The notes: generated by a model not told the origin, from the letters alone. Shown: positions 16,391 to 25,519, numbered from the stretch's first letter. The stretch: DNA of 31,039 bases from JBHHZI01 sp046757965 (GCA_046757965.1 JBHHZI010000019.1:1-31039); one strand, 5' to 3'. Translations and numbers: made by a program.

Positions 16391-17479
16391 TCAACCTCCG
16401 GTCGGAACGGGCTGACTGTCTCCCGGCCCGGCGGCTGGGAGAAAGTAGCGCCGCCGGAGGATGTGGGCCACCTTGACCAGCCCCAGGAGCACCGGCACCT
16501 CGACGAGCGGGCCGATCACGGCCGCAAACGCCACTCCCGAGCCGATGCCGAAGACCGCCACCGCCACGGCGATGGCCAGCTCGAAGTTATTGCTGGCCGC
16601 GGTGAACGACAGCGTGGCACACTTCGGATAGTCGGCCCGGATCTTCCTTCCGAGCCAGAAGCTGACGGCAAACATCACCACAAAGTAGACGAGAAGCGGA
16701 ATCGCGATCCGCATGACATCGAACGGGATGCGCACGATCCGGTCGCCCTTGAGACTGAACATGACCAGAATTGTGAACAGCAAGGCGATGAGAGTGACCG
16801 GACTGATGCGGGGAATGAAGGTCGCCTCGTACCATTCCCGTCCCCTGGCACGTAGCAGCATGAAGCGTGTGAGCATGCCGCCGAGGAACGGAACGCCCAG
16901 GTAGATGAAGACGCTGCCGGCAATACGGGACATGGAGACCCGGACGACGCTTCCTTCCAGCCCGAACAGGGGCGGCAGAAAGGTGATGAAGAACCACGCA
17001 TAAACACTGTAGAACAGCACCTGGAAGATGCTGTTGAACGCCACCAGCCCTGCCGCATACTCGGTATCTCCCTCGGCCAGGTCGTTCCACACGATGACCA
17101 TGGCAATACACCGGGCCAGGCCGATCAGGATGAGACCGATCATGTACTCGGGATGACCTCGCAGGAAGACGATGGCGAGGCCGAACATCAGGGCGGGACC
17201 GATCACCCAGTTCTGCACCAGGGACAGTCCGAGCACACGCCAGTTCTTGAAGACATCGCCCAGCTCCTCGTACTTCACCCGGGCCAGCGGCGGATACATC
17301 ATCAGGATCAGGCCGATGGCGATGGGAATACTCGTGGTGCCGACCTGGAAGCGATGGATCGTCTCCACCACGGATGGCACGCCCCAGCCGAGGGTCACGC
17401 CGAGGGCCATGGCACCGAAGATCCAGACCGTGAGGTAGCGATCGAGAAAAGACAGATGCCGGGCGAGGCCGCGGCTCAT
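16391..17479 (-). CDS. acr3: Arsenite efflux permease Acr3
   Basis: 362 residues with about ten membrane segments, the Acr3 (bile acid/arsenite transporter superfamily) layout. The conserved I-G-L-A-R-C-I-A-M-V with Cys124, W-N-D-L-A-E-G-D, and F-N-S-I-F-Q-V motifs are present, as is the late A-A-S-N-N-F-E-L-A-I-A. It exports As(III) and possibly Sb(III) by proton exchange. It overlaps the arsC stop by four bases (ATGA), so it is the last gene of arsR-arsC-acr3. Confidence 0.92.
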   Translation of the reverse strand: MSRGLARHLSFLDRYLTVWIFGAMALGVTLGWGVPSVVETIHRFQVGTTSIPIAIGLILMMYPPLARVKYEELGDVFKNWRVLGLSLVQNWVIGPALMFGLAIVFLRGHPEYMIGLILIGLARCIAMVIVWNDLAEGDTEYAAGLVAFNSIFQVLFYSVYAWFFITFLPPLFGLEGSVVRVSMSRIAGSVFIYLGVPFLGGMLTRFMLLRARGREWYEATFIPRISPVTLIALLFTILVMFSLKGDRIVRIPFDVMRIAIPLLVYFVVMFAVSFWLGRKIRADYPKCATLSFTAASNNFELAIAVAVAVFGIGSGVAFAAVIGPLVEVPVLLGLVKVAHILRRRYFLPAAGPGDSQPVPTGG

Positions 17480-18024
17480 GACCGGCTCTTCCCGCCGTTC
17501 TCATCGATCCCGGCTCCATCGACCGGATCGGTGCCGTCGATTGCCCTGGCATCAGGTGCCGACGGTGCCGGAGCGCCGGCCTGCGCCGCACTCGCGGCGA
17601 GCCTGGCCGGCAGATCCATGACAAATGCCCGGATCTCGTCTCGAATATGCCGGTATGCCTCGAGAGCGTCCTCTTCTGTTGCGGCATCCGCCGCCAGACG
17701 CGGTGGATCGTCAAAGCCGGCATGCAGGCGGCGGGCGGTGCCGGGAAAGACCGGGCAGTTCTCGCGGGCGGCATCACAGACGGTGATCACGTGGTCGACG
17801 TCGACATCGGTGAACTCACTCAACGGCTTCGACCTCTGCCTCGACATGTCGATGGCCACTTCCGCCATGACACGGACGGCACGCGGGTCGATCCGACCCG
17901 GGTGGGTCCCGGCGGAGAAGGCCTCGAAGCGCTCGGGGTGAAGCCGGCGCGTCCAGGCCTCGGCCATCTGACTGCGGCAGGCGTTTTTCGTGCAGAGAAA
18001 GAGAATCCTCAGTTTCGGTAGCAT
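17476..18024 (-). CDS. arsC: Arsenate reductase, thioredoxin-coupled (LMW-PTPase family)
   Basis: 182 residues. The P-loop C-T-K-N-A-C-R-S has Cys11, Cys16 and Arg17 (usual form C-T-G-N-S-C-R-S). The relay cysteines Cys83 and Cys90 lie in V-C-D-A-A-R-E-N-C-P, giving the three-Cys cascade of thioredoxin-linked ArsC. It reduces arsenate to arsenite for export by Acr3. The C-terminal 40 residues are Ala/Pro/Asp-rich and look disordered, an extension beyond the family's usual 130-140 residues. Start ATG 18024 lies inside the arsR end (16-base overlap), with GGAGG about ten bases before it. Confidence 0.92.
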   Translation of the reverse strand: MLPKLRILFLCTKNACRSQMAEAWTRRLHPERFEAFSAGTHPGRIDPRAVRVMAEVAIDMSRQRSKPLSEFTDVDVDHVITVCDAARENCPVFPGTARRLHAGFDDPPRLAADAATEEDALEAYRHIRDEIRAFVMDLPARLAASAAQAGAPAPSAPDARAIDGTDPVDGAGIDENGGKSRS

Positions 18025-18371
18025 GCGCTCAGTTCCTCCAGCTCTTGATCGCGCACCTTCTCGATCTTTCTCGCATCCTTATTAATAGTCGCATCGTCCC
18101 GTAGTTCCGAAACAACCCAGGCGATCGCCCGCCGGGCGCGCGAACCGGCCTCGTCATCCGCCAGGCGGTAGAAGTGCCACTTCCCTCGCTTGCGACGCTT
18201 CACCAGATGCGCCTGCTGGAGCACGTTCATGTGCCTGGAAACGGTGGAGGGCGCCAGTCCAAGGACCTCGATGATCTGGCACAGGCAGAGTTCTCCATCC
18301 TTGATGCTCAGCAGGGCCCGGACACGTGTCTCGTCACCAAGGGCCTTGGTGATGGAGAGGATCTCGTGCAT
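18009..18371 (-). CDS. arsR: ArsR-family arsenic-responsive repressor
   Basis: 120 residues of winged-helix ArsR/SmtB type. The metalloid site is E-L-C-L-C-Q (Cys29, Cys31) in the recognition region, followed by G-L-A-P-S-T-V-S-R-H-M, the DNA-reading helix. ATG 18371 is preferred over the in-frame GTG at 18380 because GAGG then sits 11 bases upstream rather than two. As(III) binding should release it from the promoter at 18404-18432. Confidence 0.9.
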   Translation of the reverse strand: MHEILSITKALGDETRVRALLSIKDGELCLCQIIEVLGLAPSTVSRHMNVLQQAHLVKRRKRGKWHFYRLADDEAGSRARRAIAWVVSELRDDATINKDARKIEKVRDQELEELSACYRN

Positions 18372-18403
18372 CGGATTCACTACCTCACTTCGTCATGTAT
18401 AGA

Positions 18404-18432
18404 AGTGTAATCATCACTCCTCGTCCGGTCAA
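18404..18432 (-). promoter_or_regulatory. Promoter of the arsR-arsC-acr3 operon
   Basis: Reading the minus strand, TTGACC (18427-18432) and TACACT (18404-18409) are separated by 17 bases. The start would be near 18397, about 26 bases before the arsR ATG. Confidence 0.65.
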
Positions 18433-18512
18433 CCCGCCCACGGGTCCCTCCCGTCCTCGGAACGCCGCCGGCCGCCGGTCCCCACCTCCAACAATCTCGG
18501 CACCACCCTGGA

Positions 18513-18518
18513 TAGAAT
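18513..18518 (+). promoter_or_regulatory. Possible -10 box of the membrane-protein gene
   Basis: TAGAAT about 100 bases upstream of the membrane-protein start. No good -35 hexamer is present 17 bases before it, so this is a weak call. Confidence 0.35.
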
Positions 18519-18618
18519 GACCGTTCATCGGGCGGAGTGAGGGTCACGCCGCCGGCACGTTGACGCCGGATGCGCCACTGGAGACCGGTGTTCCTGGTGG
18601 CCTCACCGGGACCCACCC

Positions 18619-20550
18619 ATGGCGACCCGTCTCGTCGTGGGCGACACAGGGAATGACGTGACGCTCCATCGAGTCGGGCGGTTCCGGTCGTGGATCCGGC
18701 CCATCGCTGAGCCTTTCATCCGCGGATCCCGTTCCGCCGGCGAGGGCGGTGACCCCACCACTTCCGCCTGGACGAGGTGGCTGGCCCTTGCCGCGACGAT
18801 CCTCATTCCGGTCGTTGCGGGCCTGTTCACCCTCCGTCAGCTCGATGATTTCGACCTGTTCTGGCACCTGAGGACCGGGCAGTGGATCCAGGAAATGCAT
18901 CAGGTCCCGCTCACCGACCCGTTCGGCGAGATCACCGCCGGGGCCCCCTGGATCGAGGTCCCGTGGGCGGCCGACGTGGCGATGGCCGTGGTGGCGAGAA
19001 TCGCCGGGGTCCTCGGTCTTCAGATTCTCGCCGTGCTCCTGGTCACCGGCAGCTTCGGGGTATGCCTCGTCCGGTTGCCTCGCACCCCTCTCGTCATCTG
19101 GGCGGGAGTCCTGGCCATCCTCACCTGCTGGCAACGGTTCCTGCCCCGGCCGGATCTCCTGTCGCTGCCGCTCCTGATCGCCTTGCTCTTGCTCGTCGAC
19201 CGCATGCCCAGCAAGCGCCGCGCCGACCTCGCATGGGTCGCGCTACTGGCGGTGGTGTGGTGCAATATCCATGGTTCGTTCGTGCTGGTGCCGGTTGTCC
19301 TGGCCGCCACCCTGGGAGGAGAACTCCTCGGCCACCGCCCGGTGCGGCACCTTCTCCTCGCCCTCGCGCTCGTTCTCGTCGCTCCTCTTGCCACTCCATA
19401 CGGCGCCCGGCTGTATCTTGTGCTCGAACCGTACGTGAAGAGCATCGCAGCCCTCGCCGGCCTGACCGAGACACAGCGGCTCACGCTTGCCGAATGGCGC
19501 CCGACCTGGCAGGGATTGGTCCACGATTCCGCCTTTCCCTTCTGGCCGCTGATGTTGCTGACCGCGATTCTCGTCCTGTCGTTCGCGCGAACCGGTCGGC
19601 AGGTGTGTCTTTCCCGGCTGCTGTCGGCCGTCGTCCTGATGGGCCTCGGCCTCACGGCGGTGCGCCATCTTCTCGTCTACAGCATTTCTGCCCTGGTCTT
19701 CATCGGGCTCAACGAGCGCGACCGGCTCGACGTTTTCCTCCCCGGACCGGAACCGGCCGTCGAGCCTCCGGGACCCGGCCCGCGGCGGGGCCGGTCCCCA
19801 TGGCCCCGGCTCGCCGCCACGGCGTGCGCAGCGGCGCTTGTCGTCCTGGTCGTGACCGCCGGCTCGATCGTGACCGATCGGTACTACGTCGCTCGCGACC
19901 TGTCGACGCGCACCGGTGTGGGCGTCGACCTCAGAACCGCACCGGAGGGCGCCGCGGTCTGGCTGGCGGCCCATGTCCCTCCGGGTCGCATCTTCAACAA
20001 CTTCGACAGCGGGGCCTACCTCCACCACCGCCTCTATCCCAACTTCCGGCCCTATCTGGACGCGCGCCTGGTGGATGCGGATCTGTACTTTCAGGTGCGG
20101 CATGCCATCGCCAGCGACACGCGTTTCGCATCCCTGGTGGAGCGCGAGGGGATCGGCACCATCGTCCTCTCCCACCCGTCGCCGGAGACGTACGTGCTCC
20201 TGCCTCGCCTGGCGGCCGATGCCCGCTGGAAACTGGCGTTTCGCGACAGGAACTCGACCATTCACGTGCGTACCGACCTCGCGGCTCCCGAACCGCGGCA
20301 CCCTCCCCTCGAACTCGACCCGCCCCTCGAGCCGGCCATGCGATCGGTCAACCGGTGGCTCGACCGGCTCAAGACCGGGGTTCTTCCGGCGGACTATCTC
20401 ACCAGCGCCCTCGTCTCCCGCATGCTGGGGCAACCGACCCGAGAACTGATCGCCTACCGGCGAGCCTACGCGATTGCTCCGGACAACGCCCGCGTGGAAC
20501 AGTTCTTCGCCATCAATCCAGACCTGAGGCCGGCCCGCCCCGAGCGATGA
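18619..20550 (+). CDS. Large polytopic membrane protein, GT-C glycosyltransferase-like
   Basis: 643 residues with about ten membrane segments between residues 55 and 430 and a soluble C-terminal region from about 435. After the first membrane segment comes D-D-F-D-L-F-W-H-L-R-T-G-Q-W-I, followed by P-L-T-D-P-F-G. An acidic pair and W-H-L-x-x-G in the first periplasmic loop, plus a late D-S-G-A-Y-L motif, are typical of a family of uncharacterised proteins with the GT-C topology. A lipid-linked sugar transfer role is inference only. The start is unsure: ATG 18619 has a weak ribosome site, and GTG 18658 has AGGGA just before it. The last residues are hydrophilic and helical. Confidence 0.7.
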   Translation: MATRLVVGDTGNDVTLHRVGRFRSWIRPIAEPFIRGSRSAGEGGDPTTSAWTRWLALAATILIPVVAGLFTLRQLDDFDLFWHLRTGQWIQEMHQVPLTDPFGEITAGAPWIEVPWAADVAMAVVARIAGVLGLQILAVLLVTGSFGVCLVRLPRTPLVIWAGVLAILTCWQRFLPRPDLLSLPLLIALLLLVDRMPSKRRADLAWVALLAVVWCNIHGSFVLVPVVLAATLGGELLGHRPVRHLLLALALVLVAPLATPYGARLYLVLEPYVKSIAALAGLTETQRLTLAEWRPTWQGLVHDSAFPFWPLMLLTAILVLSFARTGRQVCLSRLLSAVVLMGLGLTAVRHLLVYSISALVFIGLNERDRLDVFLPGPEPAVEPPGPGPRRGRSPWPRLAATACAAALVVLVVTAGSIVTDRYYVARDLSTRTGVGVDLRTAPEGAAVWLAAHVPPGRIFNNFDSGAYLHHRLYPNFRPYLDARLVDADLYFQVRHAIASDTRFASLVEREGIGTIVLSHPSPETYVLLPRLAADARWKLAFRDRNSTIHVRTDLAAPEPRHPPLELDPPLEPAMRSVNRWLDRLKTGVLPADYLTSALVSRMLGQPTRELIAYRRAYAIAPDNARVEQFFAINPDLRPARPER

Positions 20551-20875
20551 CCCGGTCTGTTTCCCTGCCGAGGACCGACATCTCTTGGTCGATGCGGGTG
20601 CAGGAGTGCTCGTTGCCTGCCCCGCTCGAGCGCCGGCAAGACGACGATCATCCAGGTCGTGCTCCGTGTTGCATCTTTGACACGTCGTTCGCCGGAGAGA
20701 ACCCGCAAAGGGGAGCATCCGGGCCGTAGCATGACCCGTTGGTCCTACTCCCTGGAGAATCCGGCCAAGATGCGACCCCGGAATGTCGAAGAGATTGTAT
20801 GATGGAGCGCTGCAAGTACCCTTTCGTTTCCCGGAATGGCCGGATGAGTGGCCGTTGAACATGGAGGCTGAGCGC
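20551..20875. other. Intergenic stretch of about 325 bases
   Basis: No gene recognised between the membrane protein and the methyltransferase. A TATGAT at 20798-20803 could be the -10 box of the methyltransferase promoter, but its -35 is poor. Confidence 0.4.
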
Positions 20876-21949
20876 ATGTCTGATGCATCGAACCACGTGG
20901 ACGAGAAAAAACTGGAGGAGTTGCAGGGAAAAGTCCTGACCGATGTGGCGGGTTCGATGGGGCTTCTCATGGCCTACATGGGCGACCGGCTGGACCTCTA
21001 CAGCGCCCTGGTCGAGGCCAGCCCCGCCACGAGCCAGGACCTGGCCGACAGCACCGGACTCGACGAGCGCACCGTGCGGGAATGGCTGGCGGCGAATGCC
21101 GCCGCGGGTTACATCGACTACGACGCCGGCTCGTCGCGCTTCTCCATGACGCCGGAGCAGGCGGTCATCTTCTCCGCGGAAGGCCATCCCCACTGCATGC
21201 AGGGCTTCTTCGAGGCGGTTGTCTCGGCCTATCTGGACGAGCCCAAGACCACAGGCGCCTTCCGCACTGGCAAGGGGTTGCCGTGGGGAGAGCACAGTCC
21301 CGCCCTGTACTCCGGCACCGAGCGGTTCTTCCGGCCGATGTATGCCGCCAGCCTGGTGCAGAGCTGGATTCCAGCCCTCGAGGGCGTGCGGGAGAAGCTG
21401 GAGTCCGGAGCGAAGGTTGCCGACATCGCGTGCGGTCACGGGTCGTCCACTATTCTCATGGCCCAGGCCTTTCCGAACTCCACCATTCACGGCTTCGACT
21501 TCCATGAGCCATCCATCAAGAAGGCTCGCGAGCGCGCCAAGGACGCCGGCGTGGCCGGCAATATCATCTTCGAGGTAGTGACCGCCAAGGAGTTCCCCGG
21601 CAAGGGCTATGACCTCGTGACCATCTTCGATGCCCTGCACGACATGGGCGATCCTGCCGGGGCGGCGGCGCACGTCCGGGCAACCCTGGCGGATGGAGGC
21701 ACCTTCATGGTGGTCGAACCGATCGCCGGCGATCGCCTGGAAGAGAACCTGCATCCGCTGGGTCGGATCTACTACGCCTTCTCCACCACCATGTGCACAC
21801 CGGCTTCTCAGTCGCAGGAGGTGGGGCTGGCTCTGGGCGCCCAGGCCGGCGAGAAACGGCTCACCAAGGTGCTGAAGGAAGGCGGCTTCGGTCATGTGCG
21901 GCGGGCCGCCGAGACGCCCACGAACATGGTGCTGGAGGCCCGCGCCTGA
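20876..21949 (+). CDS. Class I SAM-dependent methyltransferase with N-terminal winged-helix region
   Basis: 357 residues. Residues of about 15-100 form a helix-rich, winged-helix-like region (T-S-Q-D-L-A-D-S-T-G-L-D-E-R-T-V-R-E-W-L) as in O-methyltransferases that dimerise through it. The Rossmann SAM site is V-A-D-I-A-C-G-H-G-S (181-190), followed by a G-F-D-F-H acidic strand and F-D-A-L-H-D-M-G. A conserved T-M-C-T-P-A-S-Q-S-Q stretch lies near the C-terminus. The substrate is unknown. ATG 20876 is chosen because GGAGG precedes it by eight bases; an upstream ATG at 20861 has none. Confidence 0.8.
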   Translation: MSDASNHVDEKKLEELQGKVLTDVAGSMGLLMAYMGDRLDLYSALVEASPATSQDLADSTGLDERTVREWLAANAAAGYIDYDAGSSRFSMTPEQAVIFSAEGHPHCMQGFFEAVVSAYLDEPKTTGAFRTGKGLPWGEHSPALYSGTERFFRPMYAASLVQSWIPALEGVREKLESGAKVADIACGHGSSTILMAQAFPNSTIHGFDFHEPSIKKARERAKDAGVAGNIIFEVVTAKEFPGKGYDLVTIFDALHDMGDPAGAAAHVRATLADGGTFMVVEPIAGDRLEENLHPLGRIYYAFSTTMCTPASQSQEVGLALGAQAGEKRLTKVLKEGGFGHVRRAAETPTNMVLEARA

Positions 21950-22009
21950 CCATCGGCGACGGGGCCGAGGCCTGCCTCCCGACCGACAACAGAGCCCGCC
22001 GGGCCAGGG

Positions 22010-23302
22010 TCATCCCATCGCCTGCTCCAGGGCATCGAAGAAACGATCGATATCCTCAGGCGTGGTGGCCAGGTTGGGCGACAGGCGCAGGCGGTTGCCG
22101 TGGGACGTCTCGAACGGCCGGAATACAAACCCGGAGCGGCTGAACATTCGTTCGAACAAACTCTTCGCCGGGCCGGTCACGCCGATCGTATACAGCGAAG
22201 CCGACAATGCTTCCGCCGGCGGTGACAGCCAGGTGACTCCTGCCGTCGCTGCGGCGCGATCGCGGCAGCGCAGGCGAAGAGCGCGAAGGTGGGCGCCGCC
22301 TGCTGTCCGGTCCAATGACCGGTGAAAATCGATCGCGTCGCCCAGCGCCAGCACCGTGGCCAGGTCTCGGGTGCCGAAGTCCTCATAGATTCGCGCACTT
22401 CCCTCCCACAGCGGTTGCCCCCAGGTGACCGACATCGGCTGCAGCTTCTCCTGGATCGATCGTCGGACGTAGAGCAGACCCATCCCCTTGGGCGCCTGCA
22501 ACCACTTGTGCGCGCTCGTGGCGTAAAAATCGATTCCCAGTTCCGACAGGTCGACCGGAATCGTCCCGACGGACTGGGCCCCGTCCACGGCGATGAACCG
22601 CACGCCCCGCGCGCGAGCCCGCGATGCGATGCGCCGCACCGGATGTTGCAGGCCGACCAGATTGTCCACGTGGGGCAGGACCAGCACCCGGGTGCGTTCC
22701 CGGATCTGATCGACATGGAGGGTGACAACATCATCAGCCGATAGGCCAGCCACCTGCTCGATGGGAATCTCGAAGCGGCGGACCGAGAAGCCTCGCCGTC
22801 GGGCCTGGTGGAACCAGCAGGCGCTGGCGCCCACGTGATTGAGCGAGCTGAACAGCACCTCGTCTCCCGCCGCCAGATCCAGACCGGATGCCAGCGTGTT
22901 GAAGCCCTCGGTGGTGGTGTGCGTGATGGCCAGCTCGGCCGGATCGCAGTGCAGAAGCACTGCGGCCTTGCTCCGCGTCCGTGCCACGGGCTCGTCCCAC
23001 GCGTCGCCCCACAGGTACAGCCACGGATTCGTCTCGCAGACCTGGAGATAGCCGACCAGGGCCTGCCGGACAACGCGCGGCACGGTCCCGATGGAGGCAT
23101 GATTGAGGTACGTGATCTCCGGGGACAGGTCATACGACGCCGCCAGTGCCGCCGAACCAGGACGCCTTGGCGACGGCACGTCGCCCGACGACTCGAACGC
23201 CGCTGCACGATGCGGGGCCATCAACGACAGCACCGAGGTGCCGGCCAGACCCGCGGCGGTCCGGCCGACGAAATGCCGCCGGCTGATCGATCCGTTCTTC
23301 AT
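22010..23302 (-). CDS. Tat-exported class V aminotransferase-like PLP protein
   Basis: 430 residues. The N-terminus has the twin-arginine signal S-R-R-H-F-V-G, a hydrophobic stretch and a likely A-x-A cleavage near residue 35, so the folded enzyme would be exported. The body is of class V aminotransferase type (isopenicillin N epimerase/cysteine desulfurase-like): Y-L-N-H-A-S-I-G, T-T-E-G-F-N-T, D240-G-A-Q-S-V-G and the PLP Lys266 in T-S-A-H-K-W. Its substrate is unknown. ATG 23302 has AGGAGG five bases upstream. Export of a PLP enzyme is unusual but recurrent in this subfamily. Confidence 0.8.
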   Translation of the reverse strand: MKNGSISRRHFVGRTAAGLAGTSVLSLMAPHRAAAFESSGDVPSPRRPGSAALAASYDLSPEITYLNHASIGTVPRVVRQALVGYLQVCETNPWLYLWGDAWDEPVARTRSKAAVLLHCDPAELAITHTTTEGFNTLASGLDLAAGDEVLFSSLNHVGASACWFHQARRRGFSVRRFEIPIEQVAGLSADDVVTLHVDQIRERTRVLVLPHVDNLVGLQHPVRRIASRARARGVRFIAVDGAQSVGTIPVDLSELGIDFYATSAHKWLQAPKGMGLLYVRRSIQEKLQPMSVTWGQPLWEGSARIYEDFGTRDLATVLALGDAIDFHRSLDRTAGGAHLRALRLRCRDRAAATAGVTWLSPPAEALSASLYTIGVTGPAKSLFERMFSRSGFVFRPFETSHGNRLRLSPNLATTPEDIDRFFDALEQAMG

Positions 23303-23494
23303 GGTGCCTCCTCCTGCTCTCGCCTCGGTGTCCACGGGGATGATGGCACCGGGAGGTGATCGTACAGGACGATGGCCCCGCCCGGATACCTGATTGCTCA
23401 TCGCCCCATGCTCTCGAACTCCGAGGTGGCCTGCCCCAGGTTTCGTGGAGACGAATAACTGGATTCCGCTGCCATAATCGTGCAGGAGGACGAT

Positions 23495-23717
23495 ATGGCA
23501 AGGAGAGGTTACTCGCCGGAGTTCCGGCGGCGTGGATTGGCTCCGGTCGAAGGCGGTCGCAAGGTGGCCGACATCGCCATCGGTCTCGAGATCAGGGAGC
23601 CATCCGGTCTCACCAACGCGACCCTGCCCCGGAGTGGATCCTCATGGGACCGACCCCGCGTCGAGAGAATCCGGGAAGAGCGACGCCGTCGTCTCGATCG
23701 TGCTGATACACTGAGCA
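23495..23717 (+). pseudogene. IS3-family OrfA transposase remnant
   Basis: From ATG 23495 (AGGAGG nearby) the sequence reads M-A-R-R-G-Y-S-P-E-F-R-R-R, then V-E-G-G-R-K-V-A-D-I-A. This is the helix-turn-helix start of IS3/IS911-type OrfA. After about 40 residues the similarity ends: the usual S-I-Y-x-W-R-R helix is missing and the frame runs on into the next gene. OrfB and terminal repeats are not seen. A decayed fragment, not an active element. Confidence 0.6.
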
Positions 23718-23729
23718 AGAGGAGGCTGC

Positions 23730-23987
23730 ATGGAGATCGCGATCCATTACTGTCCCACCTGAAAGAACAACCAGGCCAGGGCGGCGAGTCTCGCCACCCT
23801 CATCAAGAAGCGCCTCGACGTCGAGCTGACGCCCGGCGCCACGGGTCAGTTCGATCTGATCGCCGGCGGCAACACGATTGCCAGCCGAGGTGGCAACTGG
23901 TTCACCCGTCGCTTCGGCGGAGGCTATCCTGATTCCCGGGAAGTGGTTGACCGGCTCCAGAAGCACCTGGGTGACCCCACGCGTTGA
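23730..23987 (+). CDS. SelW/Rdx-family selenoprotein (CxxU motif)
   Basis: 85 residues when the TGA at 23760-23762 (codon 11) is read as selenocysteine. The N-terminus is M-E-I-A-I-H-Y-C-P-T-U-K-N, i.e. beta strand then C8-x-x-U11, the redox motif of SelW/SelT/SelH-like Rdx proteins. After the UGA the frame continues through an A-R-A-A-S-L-A-T-L-I-K-K-R-L helix, a V-E-L-T-P-G-A-T-G-Q-F-D strand and Y-P-D-S-R-E-V-V-D-R-L at the end, all matching the family fold and length. ATG 23730 has AGAGGAGG upstream. A hairpin with its loop 26 bases after the TGA fits a SECIS. The family is small thioredoxin-fold oxidoreductases. Automated calling would miss this gene. Confidence 0.85.
23778..23800 (+). 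promoter_or_regulatory. Putative bacterial SECIS hairpin of the SelW-like gene
   Basis: AGGG (23778-23781) pairs with CCCT (23797-23800). After one C-A mismatch, GGCGA (23783-23787) pairs with TCGCC (23791-23795), leaving loop GTC; opening the last pair gives AGTCT. The first loop G is 26 bases after the UGA, within the accepted spacing. Confidence 0.65.
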
Positions 23988-24104
23988 GACACCCTCCACC
24001 GGTTCGATCGTCATCTTATCGGGAGGGCAGTCGAGCCTTCGAGGAATATCAACCGGCTCATGGCCTGCCCGGTCAGGGGCCACAACCCGACAGGGGAGAC
24101 ACGG

Positions 24105-24818
24105 ATGGGAATGATTGACGAGACGATCCGCTGGCGCGTCGACGGGCAAGGCTTCGAGGGGTTTGCGGTCCGGCAGGGCACAGACTCCCGACCCGTGGTT
24201 CTGGTCTGTCATGCCTGGGCCGGACAGGGCGACTTCGAGATCGAGCGAGCCCGACGCCTTGCGACCCTGGGTTACGTGGGCGTGGCGATCGACGTCTACG
24301 GCGAGGGCCGGCGCGGCAGCTCGCGGGAAGAGTGCGAGGCGCTGATGACACCGCTCATGGAGGATCGCCAGCTCCTCGAGAAACGACTGGTCGCGGCCCT
24401 CGAGGCAGCGCGCCAGATCCCCGGAGTCGACCCGCGCCGGACAGCGGCAATCGGCTTCTGCTTCGGCGGCCTGTGCGCTCTCGACCTGGCGCGCAGCGGT
24501 GCCAGCCTACGCGGCGTGGTCTCGTTCCACGGTCTCCTCCACCCGAGTCCCCTGCCACCTCGAACCGTGACGGCGAAGGTTCTGGCCCTGCACGGCTACG
24601 ACGACCCCATGGCCAGGCCCAAAGATCTGGTCGCCTTCTGCGACGAGATGGCCACGTCGGGCGCCGACTGGCAGGTCCACGCTTACGGCAAGACCATGCA
24701 CGCCTTCACGAATCCCGAGGCAAACGACCCGGACTTCGGCACGGTCTACAGCGCCCGCTCCGACGCCCGCTCGCACCTCGCCATGGAGAACTTCCTGGCC
24801 GAGGTCCTCGCCAACTGA
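24105..24818 (+). CDS. Dienelactone hydrolase family protein
   Basis: 237 residues with the alpha/beta-hydrolase fold of dienelactone hydrolases. The nucleophile is Cys119 in G-F-C-F-G-G, the acid is Asp166 or Asp167 in H-G-Y-D-D-P, and the base is His199 in M-H-A-F-T-N-P. A V-V-L-V-C-H-A-W-A-G oxyanion strand and D-V-Y-G-E-G follow the expected order. The real substrate is probably an ester or lactone and cannot be read from the sequence. ATG 24105 has GGGGAG about seven bases before it. Confidence 0.88.
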   Translation: MGMIDETIRWRVDGQGFEGFAVRQGTDSRPVVLVCHAWAGQGDFEIERARRLATLGYVGVAIDVYGEGRRGSSREECEALMTPLMEDRQLLEKRLVAALEAARQIPGVDPRRTAAIGFCFGGLCALDLARSGASLRGVVSFHGLLHPSPLPPRTVTAKVLALHGYDDPMARPKDLVAFCDEMATSGADWQVHAYGKTMHAFTNPEANDPDFGTVYSARSDARSHLAMENFLAEVLAN

Positions 24819-24949
24819 CAACCGTCGTTGCGGAAGCCGGCCTGTTGGCCCGCGAAGAGAACGGCACCCGTGGTTCGAAGACACACCGGAACATGTTCTG
24901 GCCAACCGCTTGGGAACGTCCCCGGCCCAACGAATGAGGAGACGATGAG

Positions 24950-25519
24950 ATGACCGATACCGAAGATATCGACTACGGGCCGCTTGGAGGTCTGATCGGG
25001 ACGTGGACGGGCGATAAGGGGATGGACCTGGCGCCCGAACCCGACGGCACCGAGGAGAATCCGTACTTCGAATCGATCGTCTTCGAGGCGGCGGGGGACG
25101 TGAAGAACGCCGAGAGCCAGGTGCTGGCGATCGTGCGCTATCACCAGAACGTGCGCCGCAAGTACGACCGCAAGGTGTTTCACGACCAGGTCGGTTACTG
25201 GACCTGGGATGCCGCGGCCGGGACTCTCGCCCATTCCTTCACCATTCCGCGCCGGGTCTGTGTCCTGGCCGGCGGCAAACATTCCGGCGAAGCTGATGCG
25301 GACGGCAGCATGACCCTGAGGGTCAGTGCAAGACTCGACGACGCAGCCTGGAGTATCGTGCAGTCACCCTTCATGCTCGACAAGGCACGCACACTCGCCT
25401 TCGAGCATGAACTCACCGTGAAGGCCGACCGGATCGTCTACTCGCAGACGACCCGGCTCGAGATCTACGGCCGAACCTTCGACCACACGGACACGAGTGA
25501 GCTGGTGCGACAGGCTTGA
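24950..25519 (+). CDS. Nitrobindin-like heme-binding beta-barrel protein
   Basis: 189 residues. The G-T-W-T-G-D-K-G motif near residue 17 and the beta-rich sequence that follows resemble the FABP-like/nitrobindin family (THAP4 C-domain type). The usual family region with Y-H-Q-N-V, K-V-F-H-D-Q-V-G-Y-W-T-W-D is well kept. Members bind heme or small hydrophobic ligands; the ligand here is unknown. ATG 24950 has GAGGAG about ten bases upstream. It lies 130 bases after the hydrolase gene on the same strand, perhaps in the same transcript. Confidence 0.75.
   Translation: MTDTEDIDYGPLGGLIGTWTGDKGMDLAPEPDGTEENPYFESIVFEAAGDVKNAESQVLAIVRYHQNVRRKYDRKVFHDQVGYWTWDAAAGTLAHSFTIPRRVCVLAGGKHSGEADADGSMTLRVSARLDDAAWSIVQSPFMLDKARTLAFEHELTVKADRIVYSQTTRLEIYGRTFDHTDTSELVRQA

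Noticed and set aside
23480..23932. A 150-residue protein overlapping the SelW-like gene
   Set aside because: Only its first 40 or so residues resemble OrfA; the Arg/His-rich remainder is an out-of-frame reading of the SelW-like gene.
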